Shown in pieces: positions 1 through 8,012 of a stretch of DNA of 64,000 nucleotides (the first letter of the stretch is position 1; each line of letters starts with the position of its first letter). The notes below the pieces were generated by a model, which saw nothing but the letters and a program-made list of their open reading frames with translations, was not told where the DNA came from and made no database searches. Source of the DNA: Pseudomonas aegrilactucae (GTDB taxonomy: Bacteria > Pseudomonadota > Gammaproteobacteria > Pseudomonadales > Pseudomonadaceae). The DNA is taken from positions 62,001-126,000 of the forward strand of contig NZ_JAHTBI010000010.1 in NCBI RefSeq assembly GCF_019168305.1. The letters run 5' to 3'. The position numbers and the translations under genes are program-made.

Positions 1-694
1 TCACCCCGTTGTGCATCACCGCCACCCGGTTGGCCAGACGCGAAACCACCGCCAGGTCGTGGCTGACGATCAGCATCGCGGTGCTCTCGCCACGCAGCGA
101 TTCGAGCAGGGCCAGTACCTGCGCCTGCACCGTGGCGTCCAGCGCGGTGGTGGGTTCGTCGGCAATCAGCAGGCGCGGGTTGCAGGCAATCGCCGAGGCA
201 ATCAACGCCCGCTGGCGCAAGCCGCCAGACAGCTGGTAGGGGTACTGCCGCGCCCGCAGTTCGGGCTCCGGCACCCCCACCGAGCGCAGCAGCTCGATCA
301 CCCTGGCCTGGCGCTGTGCCCGGTCAAGCTCGGTATGCAGTTGCAGCGGTTCGGCGATCTCCTTGCCCACTGGGCGCAGCGGATCGAGCGAGCCCAGCGC
401 GTCCTGCATGACAAAGCCGATCTGCGCACCGCGCACGTTGCGCCAGGTGCGCTCGTCGAACTGGCGCAGGTCGTGCCCGGCGAACGACAGGCGGCTGGCC
501 TGGATCTGCGCATTGACGCCGGTGAGGCCGGCCAGGGTGCGCGAGGTGACGCTCTTGCCCGAGCCCGACTCGCCCACCAGCGCCAGGCACTCACCCTGGT
601 GCAGCTGGAAACTGATGCCCTTGAGGGTGGGCGCGGCGTGCGCACCGAAGCGTACCTGCAGGTCTTGCACATCGATCAGGGGTGGGTTGCTCAT
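1..694 (-). CDS. Peptide/nickel-type ABC transporter ATPase (DppD/OppD family), 3' end outside window
   Basis: ATP-binding subunit that would power the importer encoded upstream in the same operon. The 231 visible codons hold a Walker A GESGSGKS (residues 41-48), the ABC signature LSGGLRQRA, Walker B LLIADEPT and the switch histidine in SHDL. The Q-loop sequence (GFVMQD) is also present. The C-terminal part lies beyond base 1, so the oligopeptide-transporter C-terminal domain cannot be checked. Its ATG (692-694) overlaps the TGA of the permease gene, the ATGA arrangement typical of translational coupling. Family is certain; the substrate is inferred only from the neighbouring flavin enzymes. 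Confidence 0.9.
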   Translation of the reverse strand, partial: MSNPPLIDVQDLQVRFGAHAAPTLKGISFQLHQGECLALVGESGSGKSVTSRTLAGLTGVNAQIQASRLSFAGHDLRQFDERTWRNVRGAQIGFVMQDALGSLDPLRPVGKEIAEPLQLHTELDRAQRQARVIELLRSVGVPEPELRARQYPYQLSGGLRQRALIASAIACNPRLLIADEPTTALDATVQAQVLALLESLRGESTAMLIVSHDLAVVSRLANRVAVMHNGV

Positions 695-1581
695 GGGCGT
701 TTACCTTCGCTGCGGCGCAGCAGTTCGCGGCCGATCGCACTGATCGATACCACGGTCAATGTGATGGCCAGGGCCGGCCAGGCCACCAGCCACCAGGCGT
801 TGGCCAGGTAGTTGCGGCCGATTGCGAGCATGCCGCCCCATTCCGGCGCGGGCGGCGGTGCGCCAAAGCCCAGGAAGCTCAAAGCGGCGCCGGCGACGAT
901 GTTGCCGCCGATGCCGATGGTGGCCAGGATCAGGATCGGTTTGATCGCATTGGGCAGCACGTGTCGCACGATCACCGATCCCCGCCCCAGGCCCAGGGTG
1001 GTGGCCGCCTCGACGTAGCCGGCGCCGCGTACCACCAGGGTTTGCGCACGCACCAGGCGTGCATAGCGCGGCACGCTGGCAATACCCACCGCGATAATGG
1101 TGTTGAGCTGGCCCTGGCCGAAGAAGGTGATGATCACCAGCGCCAGCAACAGGTCGGGGAACGCCAGCAGCACGTCGACCCCGCGCATTACCGCGCCGTC
1201 CAGCCAGCGTGGCCCCAGGCCTGCCGCCAGGCCGAACACGGTGCCCAGCAGCAGGCCGATGGCGGTGGCGGCCAGCCCCAGTACCAGCGACGGACGCACC
1301 GCGTACACCAGCCGGGTCAGAATGTCGCGGCCGTTTTCATCAGTGCCCAGCCAGTGCAGGCTGTCGGGGGCACGAAATGCCTGACGGGCACTGGCCTCCA
1401 GCGGGTCGCCCGCCACCAGCCAGCCGGGCTGGATGGCCGCGATCACCAGCAGCAGCACGAACAACCCGGCCAGGACCAGGCCTGGGCGCACGACCCAGCG
1501 CCGCGTACTGCGACGCTGCGCGACGAACAACGGCTCGGCCTGCACCAGGCCCAGGCTTGCACTTTGATTGACGGGCGCCAT
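691..1581 (-). CDS. ABC transporter permease (DppC-like)
   Basis: Inner-membrane permease, 296 residues, one of two in this importer. It has an N-terminal membrane segment (LFVLLLVIAAIQ), the conserved W-L-G-T-D-E-N-G-R-D motif that marks the C-type permease of peptide/nickel transporters, and a BPD_transp_1 region with an EAA-like loop (YVEAATTLGLGRGSVIVRHVLPN). I chose the ATG at 1579-1581 because GGAGG lies five bases before it. An earlier GTG at 1612-1614 overlaps the stop of the preceding gene and would add 11 residues, so coupling from there is possible. The stop overlaps the ATPase start. Confidence 0.9.
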   Translation of the reverse strand: MAPVNQSASLGLVQAEPLFVAQRRSTRRWVVRPGLVLAGLFVLLLVIAAIQPGWLVAGDPLEASARQAFRAPDSLHWLGTDENGRDILTRLVYAVRPSLVLGLAATAIGLLLGTVFGLAAGLGPRWLDGAVMRGVDVLLAFPDLLLALVIITFFGQGQLNTIIAVGIASVPRYARLVRAQTLVVRGAGYVEAATTLGLGRGSVIVRHVLPNAIKPILILATIGIGGNIVAGAALSFLGFGAPPPAPEWGGMLAIGRNYLANAWWLVAWPALAITLTVVSISAIGRELLRRSEGKRP

Positions 1582-1610
1582 GGGCACCTCCACAGACAAG
1601 GGGTAGCGGC

Positions 1611-2663
1611 TCACGGCGCCGGGTTGGGGGTCAGTGCGTGGATCTGTTCGATGCGCGCCAGGGTCTCGGGGCTCAGTTGCAGGTCCAGCGCGCCGATGTT
1701 CTCGCGCAGTTGCGCAAGGCTGGTCTGCCCGGTCAGCGCACTGCTGACGAAGGGCTTGGCGATCACCGCCGCCAGGGCCAGTTGCGCGGGGCTCACGTGC
1801 AGCTCACGGGCCAGCGCTACATAGCCGGCGATGGCCTGCTGTGCGGGTCCGCTGTCGTAACGGTTGAAGGTGCGGTACACCGACGACAGCCGCGAACCCT
1901 CGGGGCGTGCGCCGCCCAGGTACTTGCCGGTGAGCGCGCCGAACGCCAGTGGCGAATAGGCCAGCAGGCCGACCCCTTCGCGGTGGCTGTACTCCGACAG
2001 GCCGCCTTCGTACAGGCGGTTGAGCAGGCTGTAGGGGTTCTGGATGCTGACGATGCGCGGCAACCCCTGCACCTCGGCGGCGCGCAGAAACTGGCCAACC
2101 CCCCACGGGGTTTCGTTGGATACGCCGAGATGGCGGATCTTGCCGGCCTGCACCTGCTCGGCCAGCACGCTCAGGGTTTCGCTGATGGCGATGGCCTGCG
2201 GATCGTCGACATAGGGGTATTCGCGCTGGCCGAAGATGTTGGTGGTGCGGTCGGGCCAGTGCAACTGGTACAGGTCCAGGTAGTCGGTCTGCAGGCGCTT
2301 GAGGCTGCCGTCCAGCGCGGCGACGATGTTGGCGCGGTCATGCCGGGTCAGGCCATCGCGGATATGCGCACCGCTGCCGGGCTGGCGGGACGGGCCGATG
2401 ATCTTGCTGGCCAGCACGATATCGCTGCGCCGGCCGGTCCTGGCCAGCCAGGTGCCGATGAAACGTTCGGTGCTGCCCCAGGTATCGGCATGGGTCGGGG
2501 TCGGGTACATCTCGGCGGTGTCGATCAGGTTGACCCCGTGGTCCAGCGCCAGGTCGAGCTGCTGGTGGGCGTCCTGCTCGCTGTTCTGGTGGCCCCAGGT
2601 CATGGTGCCCAGGCCGATCAGGCTGACCTTGAGGTCGGTGTTGCCCAGTGTGCGGTAGTTCAT
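1611..2663 (-). CDS. tas: Aldo/keto reductase, Tas-like
   Basis: NADP(H)-dependent aldo/keto reductase of 350 residues, with the overall character of E. coli Tas: N-terminal start MNYRTLGNTDLKVS, GLGTMTWG, an active-site stretch IDTAEMYPTP, a catalytic lysine in LASKIIG, histidine in LYQLHWP, and the NADP-binding end of the barrel. The ATG at 2661-2663 is preceded by GCGAGG. It sits between the monooxygenase gene (22 bases upstream) and the permease gene in the same operon. Its role may be reduction of an aldehyde or ketone released by the oxygenases. That is inference from context, since the family has very broad specificity. Confidence 0.88.
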   Translation of the reverse strand: MNYRTLGNTDLKVSLIGLGTMTWGHQNSEQDAHQQLDLALDHGVNLIDTAEMYPTPTHADTWGSTERFIGTWLARTGRRSDIVLASKIIGPSRQPGSGAHIRDGLTRHDRANIVAALDGSLKRLQTDYLDLYQLHWPDRTTNIFGQREYPYVDDPQAIAISETLSVLAEQVQAGKIRHLGVSNETPWGVGQFLRAAEVQGLPRIVSIQNPYSLLNRLYEGGLSEYSHREGVGLLAYSPLAFGALTGKYLGGARPEGSRLSSVYRTFNRYDSGPAQQAIAGYVALARELHVSPAQLALAAVIAKPFVSSALTGQTSLAQLRENIGALDLQLSPETLARIEQIHALTPNPAP

Positions 2664-2685
2664 GCGGTATGCCTCGCTAATCGGT

Positions 2686-4029
2686 TCAGACGGCCTCGGC
2701 CGCGCGTTGGTACTGGCTGGCCGGGTACGGCAGGCCGAGGTGGTCACGCAGGGTGCTGCCGGTGTATTCACGGCGGAACACGCCGCGCTGCTGCAGCAGT
2801 GGCACCACCTGCTCGACGAACACCTCCACGCCCGACGGGAACATGTCGGGCATGATGTTGAAGCCGTCGGCGGCGCCGGCGCGGAACCAGTGTTCAAGGG
2901 TGTCGGCGACCTGTTCAGGGGTGCCGACCAGCAGGCGGTGGCCGACCAGGATGCGCCGCGACAGTTCACGAATGGTCAGGTTCTCGCGGCGCGCCAGGTT
3001 CAGTTGCGCCTCGAGAAAACCGTGCGAGCCGCGCTCGAATTCGCTGACCGGACCGATGCGCTCCCACGGCAGCGGCGCGTCCAGGTCCAGTTCGTGCGGT
3101 GACAGCCCGACGCGAAAGGCCAACTGCTGCACCAGGCCGACCTCGCCGTGGTAGGCGTTGAGTTCATCGAAGCGCGCATGCGCCTCGGCCTCGGTGCTGG
3201 CGATCACGGTGGACAGGCCAGGCATGATCTTCAGGTGCTCGGGGTTGCGCCCCCAGTTGTGCGCACGCTGCTTCATCTCCTGATAGAACGCCTGGCCATC
3301 GGGCAAGGTGGTCTGGGTGGTGAAGATCGCATCGGCATAGCGCGAACCCAGCGCCTTGCCGCCTTCGGACGAGCCGGCCTGCACCAGCACCGGCCGGCCT
3401 TGGGGCGAGCGCGGCAGGTTGAGCGGGCCCTTGACCGAAAAATGCTCGCCGACAAAATCGATGCTGTGCACCTTGTGCGGGTCGGCGAAGCGCCCGCTCG
3501 CGGCGTTGCCGATGACCGCGTCGTCTTCCCAGCTGTCCCACAGCTTGAGGGTCACGTCGATGAACTCGTCGGCCCGCGCATAGCGGTCCACATGGCGTGG
3601 CGCGCCGGCCAGGCCGAAGTTCTGCGCCGCCGCGTCCCCGGCGTTGGTCACCACGTTCCAGGCGGCACGCCCGCCGCTGATATGGTCCAGCGAGCTGAAG
3701 CGCCGGGCCAGGTTGAACGGGTCGTTGTAGGTGCTCGACGCCGTGGCGATCACGCCGATGTGCCGGGTGGCCAGCGCTACTGCGGTCAGCAGCACGGTGG
3801 GCTCCAGGCGCCCGGCCGGGTGCTGGGCGATGTCGCCGGCCAGCGCCGGGCCGTCGGCGAGAAAGATCGCATCCAGGCAGCCACGTTCGGATATGCGCGC
3901 GATGTTGCGGTAGTACTCGACGTCCAGGTAGGCATTGGCGGGTACTTCGGCCTTGCGCCAGGCGCCGGCATGCGCGCCGAAGCCGAGGATATTCATGCCG
4001 ATGCTCATCTGTTTTGCGGGCTGGCTCAT
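2686..4029 (-). CDS. Flavin-dependent monooxygenase, NtaA/SnaA/DszA family (LLM class)
   Basis: FMNH2-dependent oxygenase of 447 residues in the bacterial luciferase-like class. Family marks include the N-terminal GFGAHAGAWR, YYRNIARISERGCLDAIFLAD, the RRFSSLDHISGGRAAWNVVTN stretch near residues 130-150, and a C-terminal region ending PDMFPSGVEVFVEQVVPLLQ. Known members oxidise nitrilotriacetate, dibenzothiophene sulfone or alkyl sulfones with FMNH2 from a partner reductase. No flavin reductase gene is visible in this operon, so the reductant would come from elsewhere. I chose the ATG at 4027-4029 because AGGAG lies eight bases upstream. The neighbouring SfnB/DszC-like gene supports a two-step flavin oxygenation pathway. 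Confidence 0.9.
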   Translation of the reverse strand: MSQPAKQMSIGMNILGFGAHAGAWRKAEVPANAYLDVEYYRNIARISERGCLDAIFLADGPALAGDIAQHPAGRLEPTVLLTAVALATRHIGVIATASSTYNDPFNLARRFSSLDHISGGRAAWNVVTNAGDAAAQNFGLAGAPRHVDRYARADEFIDVTLKLWDSWEDDAVIGNAASGRFADPHKVHSIDFVGEHFSVKGPLNLPRSPQGRPVLVQAGSSEGGKALGSRYADAIFTTQTTLPDGQAFYQEMKQRAHNWGRNPEHLKIMPGLSTVIASTEAEAHARFDELNAYHGEVGLVQQLAFRVGLSPHELDLDAPLPWERIGPVSEFERGSHGFLEAQLNLARRENLTIRELSRRILVGHRLLVGTPEQVADTLEHWFRAGAADGFNIMPDMFPSGVEVFVEQVVPLLQQRGVFRREYTGSTLRDHLGLPYPASQYQRAAEAV

Positions 4030-4051
4030 GGCAGCTGCTCCTGATCTGTGG

Positions 4052-5287
4052 TCAAACCGCGCTGGCTTCATCGCGCACGGTGGCGCCGTCCTGCGCATGC
4101 AGCGCACGCCAGGCCGCGCCCGGGCTCACGCCATTGAGGTAATAGTTGCCCAGGGCGCGTTCGCGGTAGATGGCCGGGTTGTGCGAGGCCAGGGTGCGTG
4201 CGTTGCGCCAGTGTCGGTCCAGGCGCCGGGCCTGGCTGGTGGCCGAGGCGCCGCCCACCTCGAACAGCAGCGTGGTGGCTTCGAGCACCTGCTCCAACAC
4301 CACCTGCTGGGCCTGGAAGGTGCGGATATCGGCCTCGACGTAATCGGCCTCTTGCGCGGTATCGCTCAGCTCGGCCTGGTGCACCCGCTCCAGTACCTCG
4401 GCGCTGGCCAGCACCAGGGTTTCGCTGGCGTAGGCCAGGCTCGACAGCCGACCGATCACGCGCTGCACCAGCGGGTCGTCCTTGGGGCTGGACTGGCCGG
4501 GTACGCCAAAGGCACGGGTGCGGCCCTGCACGAAGGCGCTGGCATCGCGCAACGCGGCGCGGGCAATGCCGGCCAGGGTGGCGAGGTGGAACAGCTGGTA
4601 GAACGCCGAAATGTACGACTCGGCGCGCAGTTCGCCAGGCTTGAAGCGACGCAGCACATGCGCCTCGGGCACCTCGACATTGTCGAAGCGGGTGGTGCCG
4701 CTGCCGCTCAGGCGCTGGCCAAAGCCGTCCCAGTCGTCCTCACGGGTCACCCCCGGGGCATCCACCGCCACCACCACACTGACGAAGTCCTTGTCGTGCA
4801 TGGCCACGGCCGCGACCCAGTCGGCATAGATAGTGCCGGTGCAGTAGTACTTCTCGCCATTGAGCCGCCAGCCGCCCTCGCCTGCTGCCAGGCTCACCGA
4901 GTTGGTGCTGCTGTCGCTGCGCTCGGCCATGGCCGCGCCCCACAGCTGCCCGGCCACGACCTTGGCGAACCAGTAGTCCTGGGAAGCGGCATCGCGGCTG
5001 GACAGGCGCCCTTCGACAAAGCCGAAATGCGCCCGCACGATCTGCGGCAGGTTGGAGTCGGCTTCGGCCAGGTCGATCAACAGCCTGAACAGCACCGACA
5101 GGCTGACCCCGGCGCCGCCATGGGCCTGGGGTACGCGCAAGGCGCTGAAGCCGGCATCGCGTAGCAGGTGGACGGCCTCGAACGCCAGTTCGCGCTGCTG
5201 TTCGCGTTCGACGGCACCGGCGCCGATCTGCTCGAACAGCGGTTGGAAGCGCGCCTGCAGCGCGCGGTAGGAGGTTTGCTCTGTCAT
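4052..5287 (-). CDS. Acyl-CoA dehydrogenase-fold flavin monooxygenase (SfnB/DszC-like)
   Basis: A 411-residue protein with the acyl-CoA dehydrogenase fold (N-terminal helical domain, middle beta domain around EKYYCTGTIYADW, C-terminal helical bundle). It groups by character with SfnB and DszC rather than with true acyl-CoA dehydrogenases: the C terminus carries ASHNPAIYRERALGNYYLNG in place of the usual catalytic glutamate segment. Relatives oxygenate sulfur compounds or support growth on sulfones. It lies 25 bases after the permease gene and 22 bases before the LLM monooxygenase gene. The pairing of these two enzyme classes is typical of sulfur-scavenging loci; the exact substrate cannot be read from sequence. 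Confidence 0.85.
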   Translation of the reverse strand: MTEQTSYRALQARFQPLFEQIGAGAVEREQQRELAFEAVHLLRDAGFSALRVPQAHGGAGVSLSVLFRLLIDLAEADSNLPQIVRAHFGFVEGRLSSRDAASQDYWFAKVVAGQLWGAAMAERSDSSTNSVSLAAGEGGWRLNGEKYYCTGTIYADWVAAVAMHDKDFVSVVVAVDAPGVTREDDWDGFGQRLSGSGTTRFDNVEVPEAHVLRRFKPGELRAESYISAFYQLFHLATLAGIARAALRDASAFVQGRTRAFGVPGQSSPKDDPLVQRVIGRLSSLAYASETLVLASAEVLERVHQAELSDTAQEADYVEADIRTFQAQQVVLEQVLEATTLLFEVGGASATSQARRLDRHWRNARTLASHNPAIYRERALGNYYLNGVSPGAAWRALHAQDGATVRDEASAV

Positions 5288-5312
5288 GGCAGGTCCTTGC
5301 AGAAAGATGGCA

Positions 5313-6245
5313 TCACACGGCCTTGGCGCGCGGGTCCACCCAGTGATTGATCAGGTCGACGAGAAAGTTCACGACCACGTAGATGGCGGCGGCCAGCAGG
5401 GTGATCCCCAGCAGCAGCGGCATGTCCTTGGAAAGTGCCGCGTCGAGCATCAGCCGGCCGATGCCCTGGCGCGAGAACAGCAGTTCGATGACCACGGCGC
5501 CGCCCAGCAGGCTGGCGAACACAAACCCGGACAGCGTCACCAGCGGCACCAGCGCGTGGCGCAGCGCATGCTTGAGGCGCACGCCGGTTTCGGACAGGCC
5601 GCGGGCGCGGGCCATGGCGATGAAGGGTTGTTCGAGGATGTCTTCCAGTTCCTGGCGCAGCACCTGGCTGAGCACTGCCGCCACCGGCAGGGCCAGCGCC
5701 ACGCTGGGCAGGATCAGGGCCTGCCAGCCCTTGGAGCCGGACGGTGGCAACAGGTGCCAGCCGAACGCGAACGCCAGCAGCAGGACCAGGCCGATCACGA
5801 ACGAGGGGGCCGACGACAACACCAGTTCGGTGCCCGACACCAGCGAGCGGATCCACGCCGCGCGGTTGGCCGTGGTCACGGCCACCAGCACCGACAGCAG
5901 CACCGCCAGCGCCGCGGCGGCCAGCGACAATTGCACGGTGGCGCCCAGTTGCCCGGCAATCACCTGCCCCACCGGGATGCGCAAGCGATAGGACTCGCCC
6001 AGGTCACCCTGGGCCAGGCGCCCCAGGTACTGGCCGTACTGCACGATCAAGGGCTGGTCCAGTCCATATTCGGCGCGTACCTGGGCGATCAGTTCGGCAC
6101 TGGGCATGGCCTCAGGGCCACCGAGGATGGCCAGTGCCGGGTCACCGGCGCTCAGGTTGATGGCCAGGAATGTCAGCGTGGCGGCGCCCCACAGCACGCC
6201 AAGGCCGGACAACAGTCGACGCACTAACAGGCGCAGGGTGTTCAT
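5313..6245 (-). CDS. ABC transporter permease (DppB-like)
   Basis: Inner-membrane permease of 310 residues, B-type partner of the C-type permease at 691-1581. The N terminus (LRLLVRRLLSGLGVLWGAATLTFLAINL) and an early periplasmic loop (YGLDQPLIVQYGQYLGRLAQGDLG) are classical for this family. The EAA loop reads FIAMARARGLSETGVRLKHALRHALVPL. It ends in the family-typical INHWVDPR. The ATG (6243-6245) overlaps the TGA of the binding-protein gene and has GGAGG five bases upstream; an upstream in-frame start would sit inside that gene and is unlikely. The two permease genes are separated by three enzyme genes, an unusual operon order. Confidence 0.92.
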   Translation of the reverse strand: MNTLRLLVRRLLSGLGVLWGAATLTFLAINLSAGDPALAILGGPEAMPSAELIAQVRAEYGLDQPLIVQYGQYLGRLAQGDLGESYRLRIPVGQVIAGQLGATVQLSLAAAALAVLLSVLVAVTTANRAAWIRSLVSGTELVLSSAPSFVIGLVLLLAFAFGWHLLPPSGSKGWQALILPSVALALPVAAVLSQVLRQELEDILEQPFIAMARARGLSETGVRLKHALRHALVPLVTLSGFVFASLLGGAVVIELLFSRQGIGRLMLDAALSKDMPLLLGITLLAAAIYVVVNFLVDLINHWVDPRAKAV

Positions 6246-7957
6246 TGGACCTCCGGGTCGAGCCATACACTGGTAAAGAAGGGCGTGTTGTGCGAGGTGT
6301 CGAAGATCACGCCCTTGACCGCCTTGCGGTAGGCGACCACCACATGCGCCTCGAACACCGGTATCGCCGGCACGGTTTCCACCAGGCGTTGTTGCGCGGT
6401 GCGGTACAGCGCCGCCAGTTCGGCCGGGTCGGTGGAGCGCCGCGCTGCCGAGAGTGCCGCGTCCAACGGGGCATCGCGAAAGCGACCGGCGTTCTGGCCG
6501 ATGAGCTTGGGCGTGCTGATGGCGTTGCTGTGGTAGAGGATGTACAGCCCGTCCGGGGTGTTGGTGTGCCAGTAACCGCCGGCCAGCAGTTGGAAGTTGC
6601 TCGAATAGCGGTACTGGGTGAACTGCGCCAGGGGCATCAGGTCAATGGTCAGCTCAAAGCCGATCTTTTTCAGATCAGCCTGGATCGCCACGCCAACGCT
6701 GCTGGGGTAGGCGCCGGTCTCATAGGTGACCAACCGGGCGGCCAGGCGCTGGCCGTCCTTGACCCGATAACCGTCGGTATCGCGCTGGGCCCAGCCCGCT
6801 TCGTCGAGCAGGCGGTTGGCCTCGGCCGGGTCGTAGCCGAGCACGTCCTTGAAGGCGGGGTCGTAATAGCGCGTATTGGCGGCGAGAAAATCGCCTTTGG
6901 CCTGGTACTCGCCAAAGCCGGTGATCCACGTCAGGCCTTCACGGTCGATGGCCTTGGCCACCGCGCGGCGTACCTGTACGTCCTGGAACGGGAAGCGCTC
7001 GACATTGAAGACCATGCTGCGAAACGGGTTGGCCTTGCGGATGCGGCTGTGCATGCGCAGATCGGGGTTGGCGCGAATGGCCTTGGCGTTCTGCGCCGGG
7101 GCATCCACGGTGAAGTCCGACTGGCCCGACTCCAGCGCGCTGAAGCGGATCATCGGTTCGGGAATGATGCTCAGCTCGATGCGGTCCAGGTAGGCTTCGC
7201 CGCTGTGCCGGGTGACGGCCGGGGCCCAGTGGTAGCCCTTGCGCTTGACGAAGGTGAGGCTCTGTTCGCGGGTGTAGCTTTCAAGCACGAATGGCCCGGT
7301 GCCGATCGGGTGTTCGGCGATGGACTTGGGTGCCTGCAGAATCTGGCGTGGCGAGAGCATGCTCAGCCAGGACTGTGCCAGTACGTCGAGGAACGGCGAG
7401 TACGGTTCGCGCAGGCGCGCCTCGAAGGTGTATTCATCGACAATCCGCCCATCCACGTACGGCGCGATGTAGGCCGCCGCCAGGGGTGACTTGGTTGCCG
7501 GGTCGCGCATGTGTTCAAGGTTGACCTGCACGGCGCGGGCATTGAATTTCTCGCCGTCGCTGAAGGTCACGTCATCGCGCAGGTGGAAGGTGTAGGTCAG
7601 GCCATCGGGCGAGATCTCCCATGACTTGGCCAGCCACGGCGAGATATTGCCCTGCTCGTCCTGGTACAGCAGGCAGTCGAACAGGATGCGCCCCAGCCAC
7701 TGCACGTTGCCGTGGGAAATCGAGTGCACGTCGAGGGTGGTGGTGTCCAGCGCGGTGGTGACGCGCAAGGTACCGCCCGGCTTGCCAGGGCTGGCCTCGC
7801 GAAAGTCCTCGGCGGCGTAGCTCACGCTGCCGTCGCGCAGCACACCGTCCAGGGTCGAACGGCTTGCGTGCGGCAGTTCGTCGGCCGGCTTGCAGGCGCC
7901 CAGCGCCATCACGCTGCCGAGTACGGCCAGGCGTGCGAGCCTTGTGATCAGGGTCAT
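6242..7957 (-). CDS. Peptide/nickel-family substrate-binding lipoprotein of ABC transporter (SBP family 5)
   Basis: A 571-residue extracytoplasmic binding protein. The N-terminal signal ends in a lipobox LGAC with the lipidated cysteine at residue 22, so the protein should be anchored to a membrane. The body has the SBP_bac_5 pattern (GGTLRVTTALDTTTLDVHS, YTFHLRDDVTFSDGEKFNA, IGTGPFVLESY). The start is clear: GGAGGA lies seven bases upstream of the ATG. It is 55 bases downstream of the TonB receptor gene and overlaps the permease gene by four bases. This class binds peptides, nickel, glutathione and also assorted small hydrophobic compounds, so the name alone does not give the ligand. Confidence 0.92.
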   Translation of the reverse strand: MTLITRLARLAVLGSVMALGACKPADELPHASRSTLDGVLRDGSVSYAAEDFREASPGKPGGTLRVTTALDTTTLDVHSISHGNVQWLGRILFDCLLYQDEQGNISPWLAKSWEISPDGLTYTFHLRDDVTFSDGEKFNARAVQVNLEHMRDPATKSPLAAAYIAPYVDGRIVDEYTFEARLREPYSPFLDVLAQSWLSMLSPRQILQAPKSIAEHPIGTGPFVLESYTREQSLTFVKRKGYHWAPAVTRHSGEAYLDRIELSIIPEPMIRFSALESGQSDFTVDAPAQNAKAIRANPDLRMHSRIRKANPFRSMVFNVERFPFQDVQVRRAVAKAIDREGLTWITGFGEYQAKGDFLAANTRYYDPAFKDVLGYDPAEANRLLDEAGWAQRDTDGYRVKDGQRLAARLVTYETGAYPSSVGVAIQADLKKIGFELTIDLMPLAQFTQYRYSSNFQLLAGGYWHTNTPDGLYILYHSNAISTPKLIGQNAGRFRDAPLDAALSAARRSTDPAELAALYRTAQQRLVETVPAIPVFEAHVVVAYRKAVKGVIFDTSHNTPFFTSVWLDPEVQ

Positions 7958-8012
7958 GTGCTTCCTCCGCCAGCGCCGGGTGCCTGTGCACCACGACGCT
8001 GGCCGCGCGGGC

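Noticed and set aside
11..811. Plus-strand open frame of 266 codons opposite the ATPase gene
   Set aside because: Antisense shadow of a gene with clear ABC motifs; the translation lacks any family pattern and no ribosome site is present.
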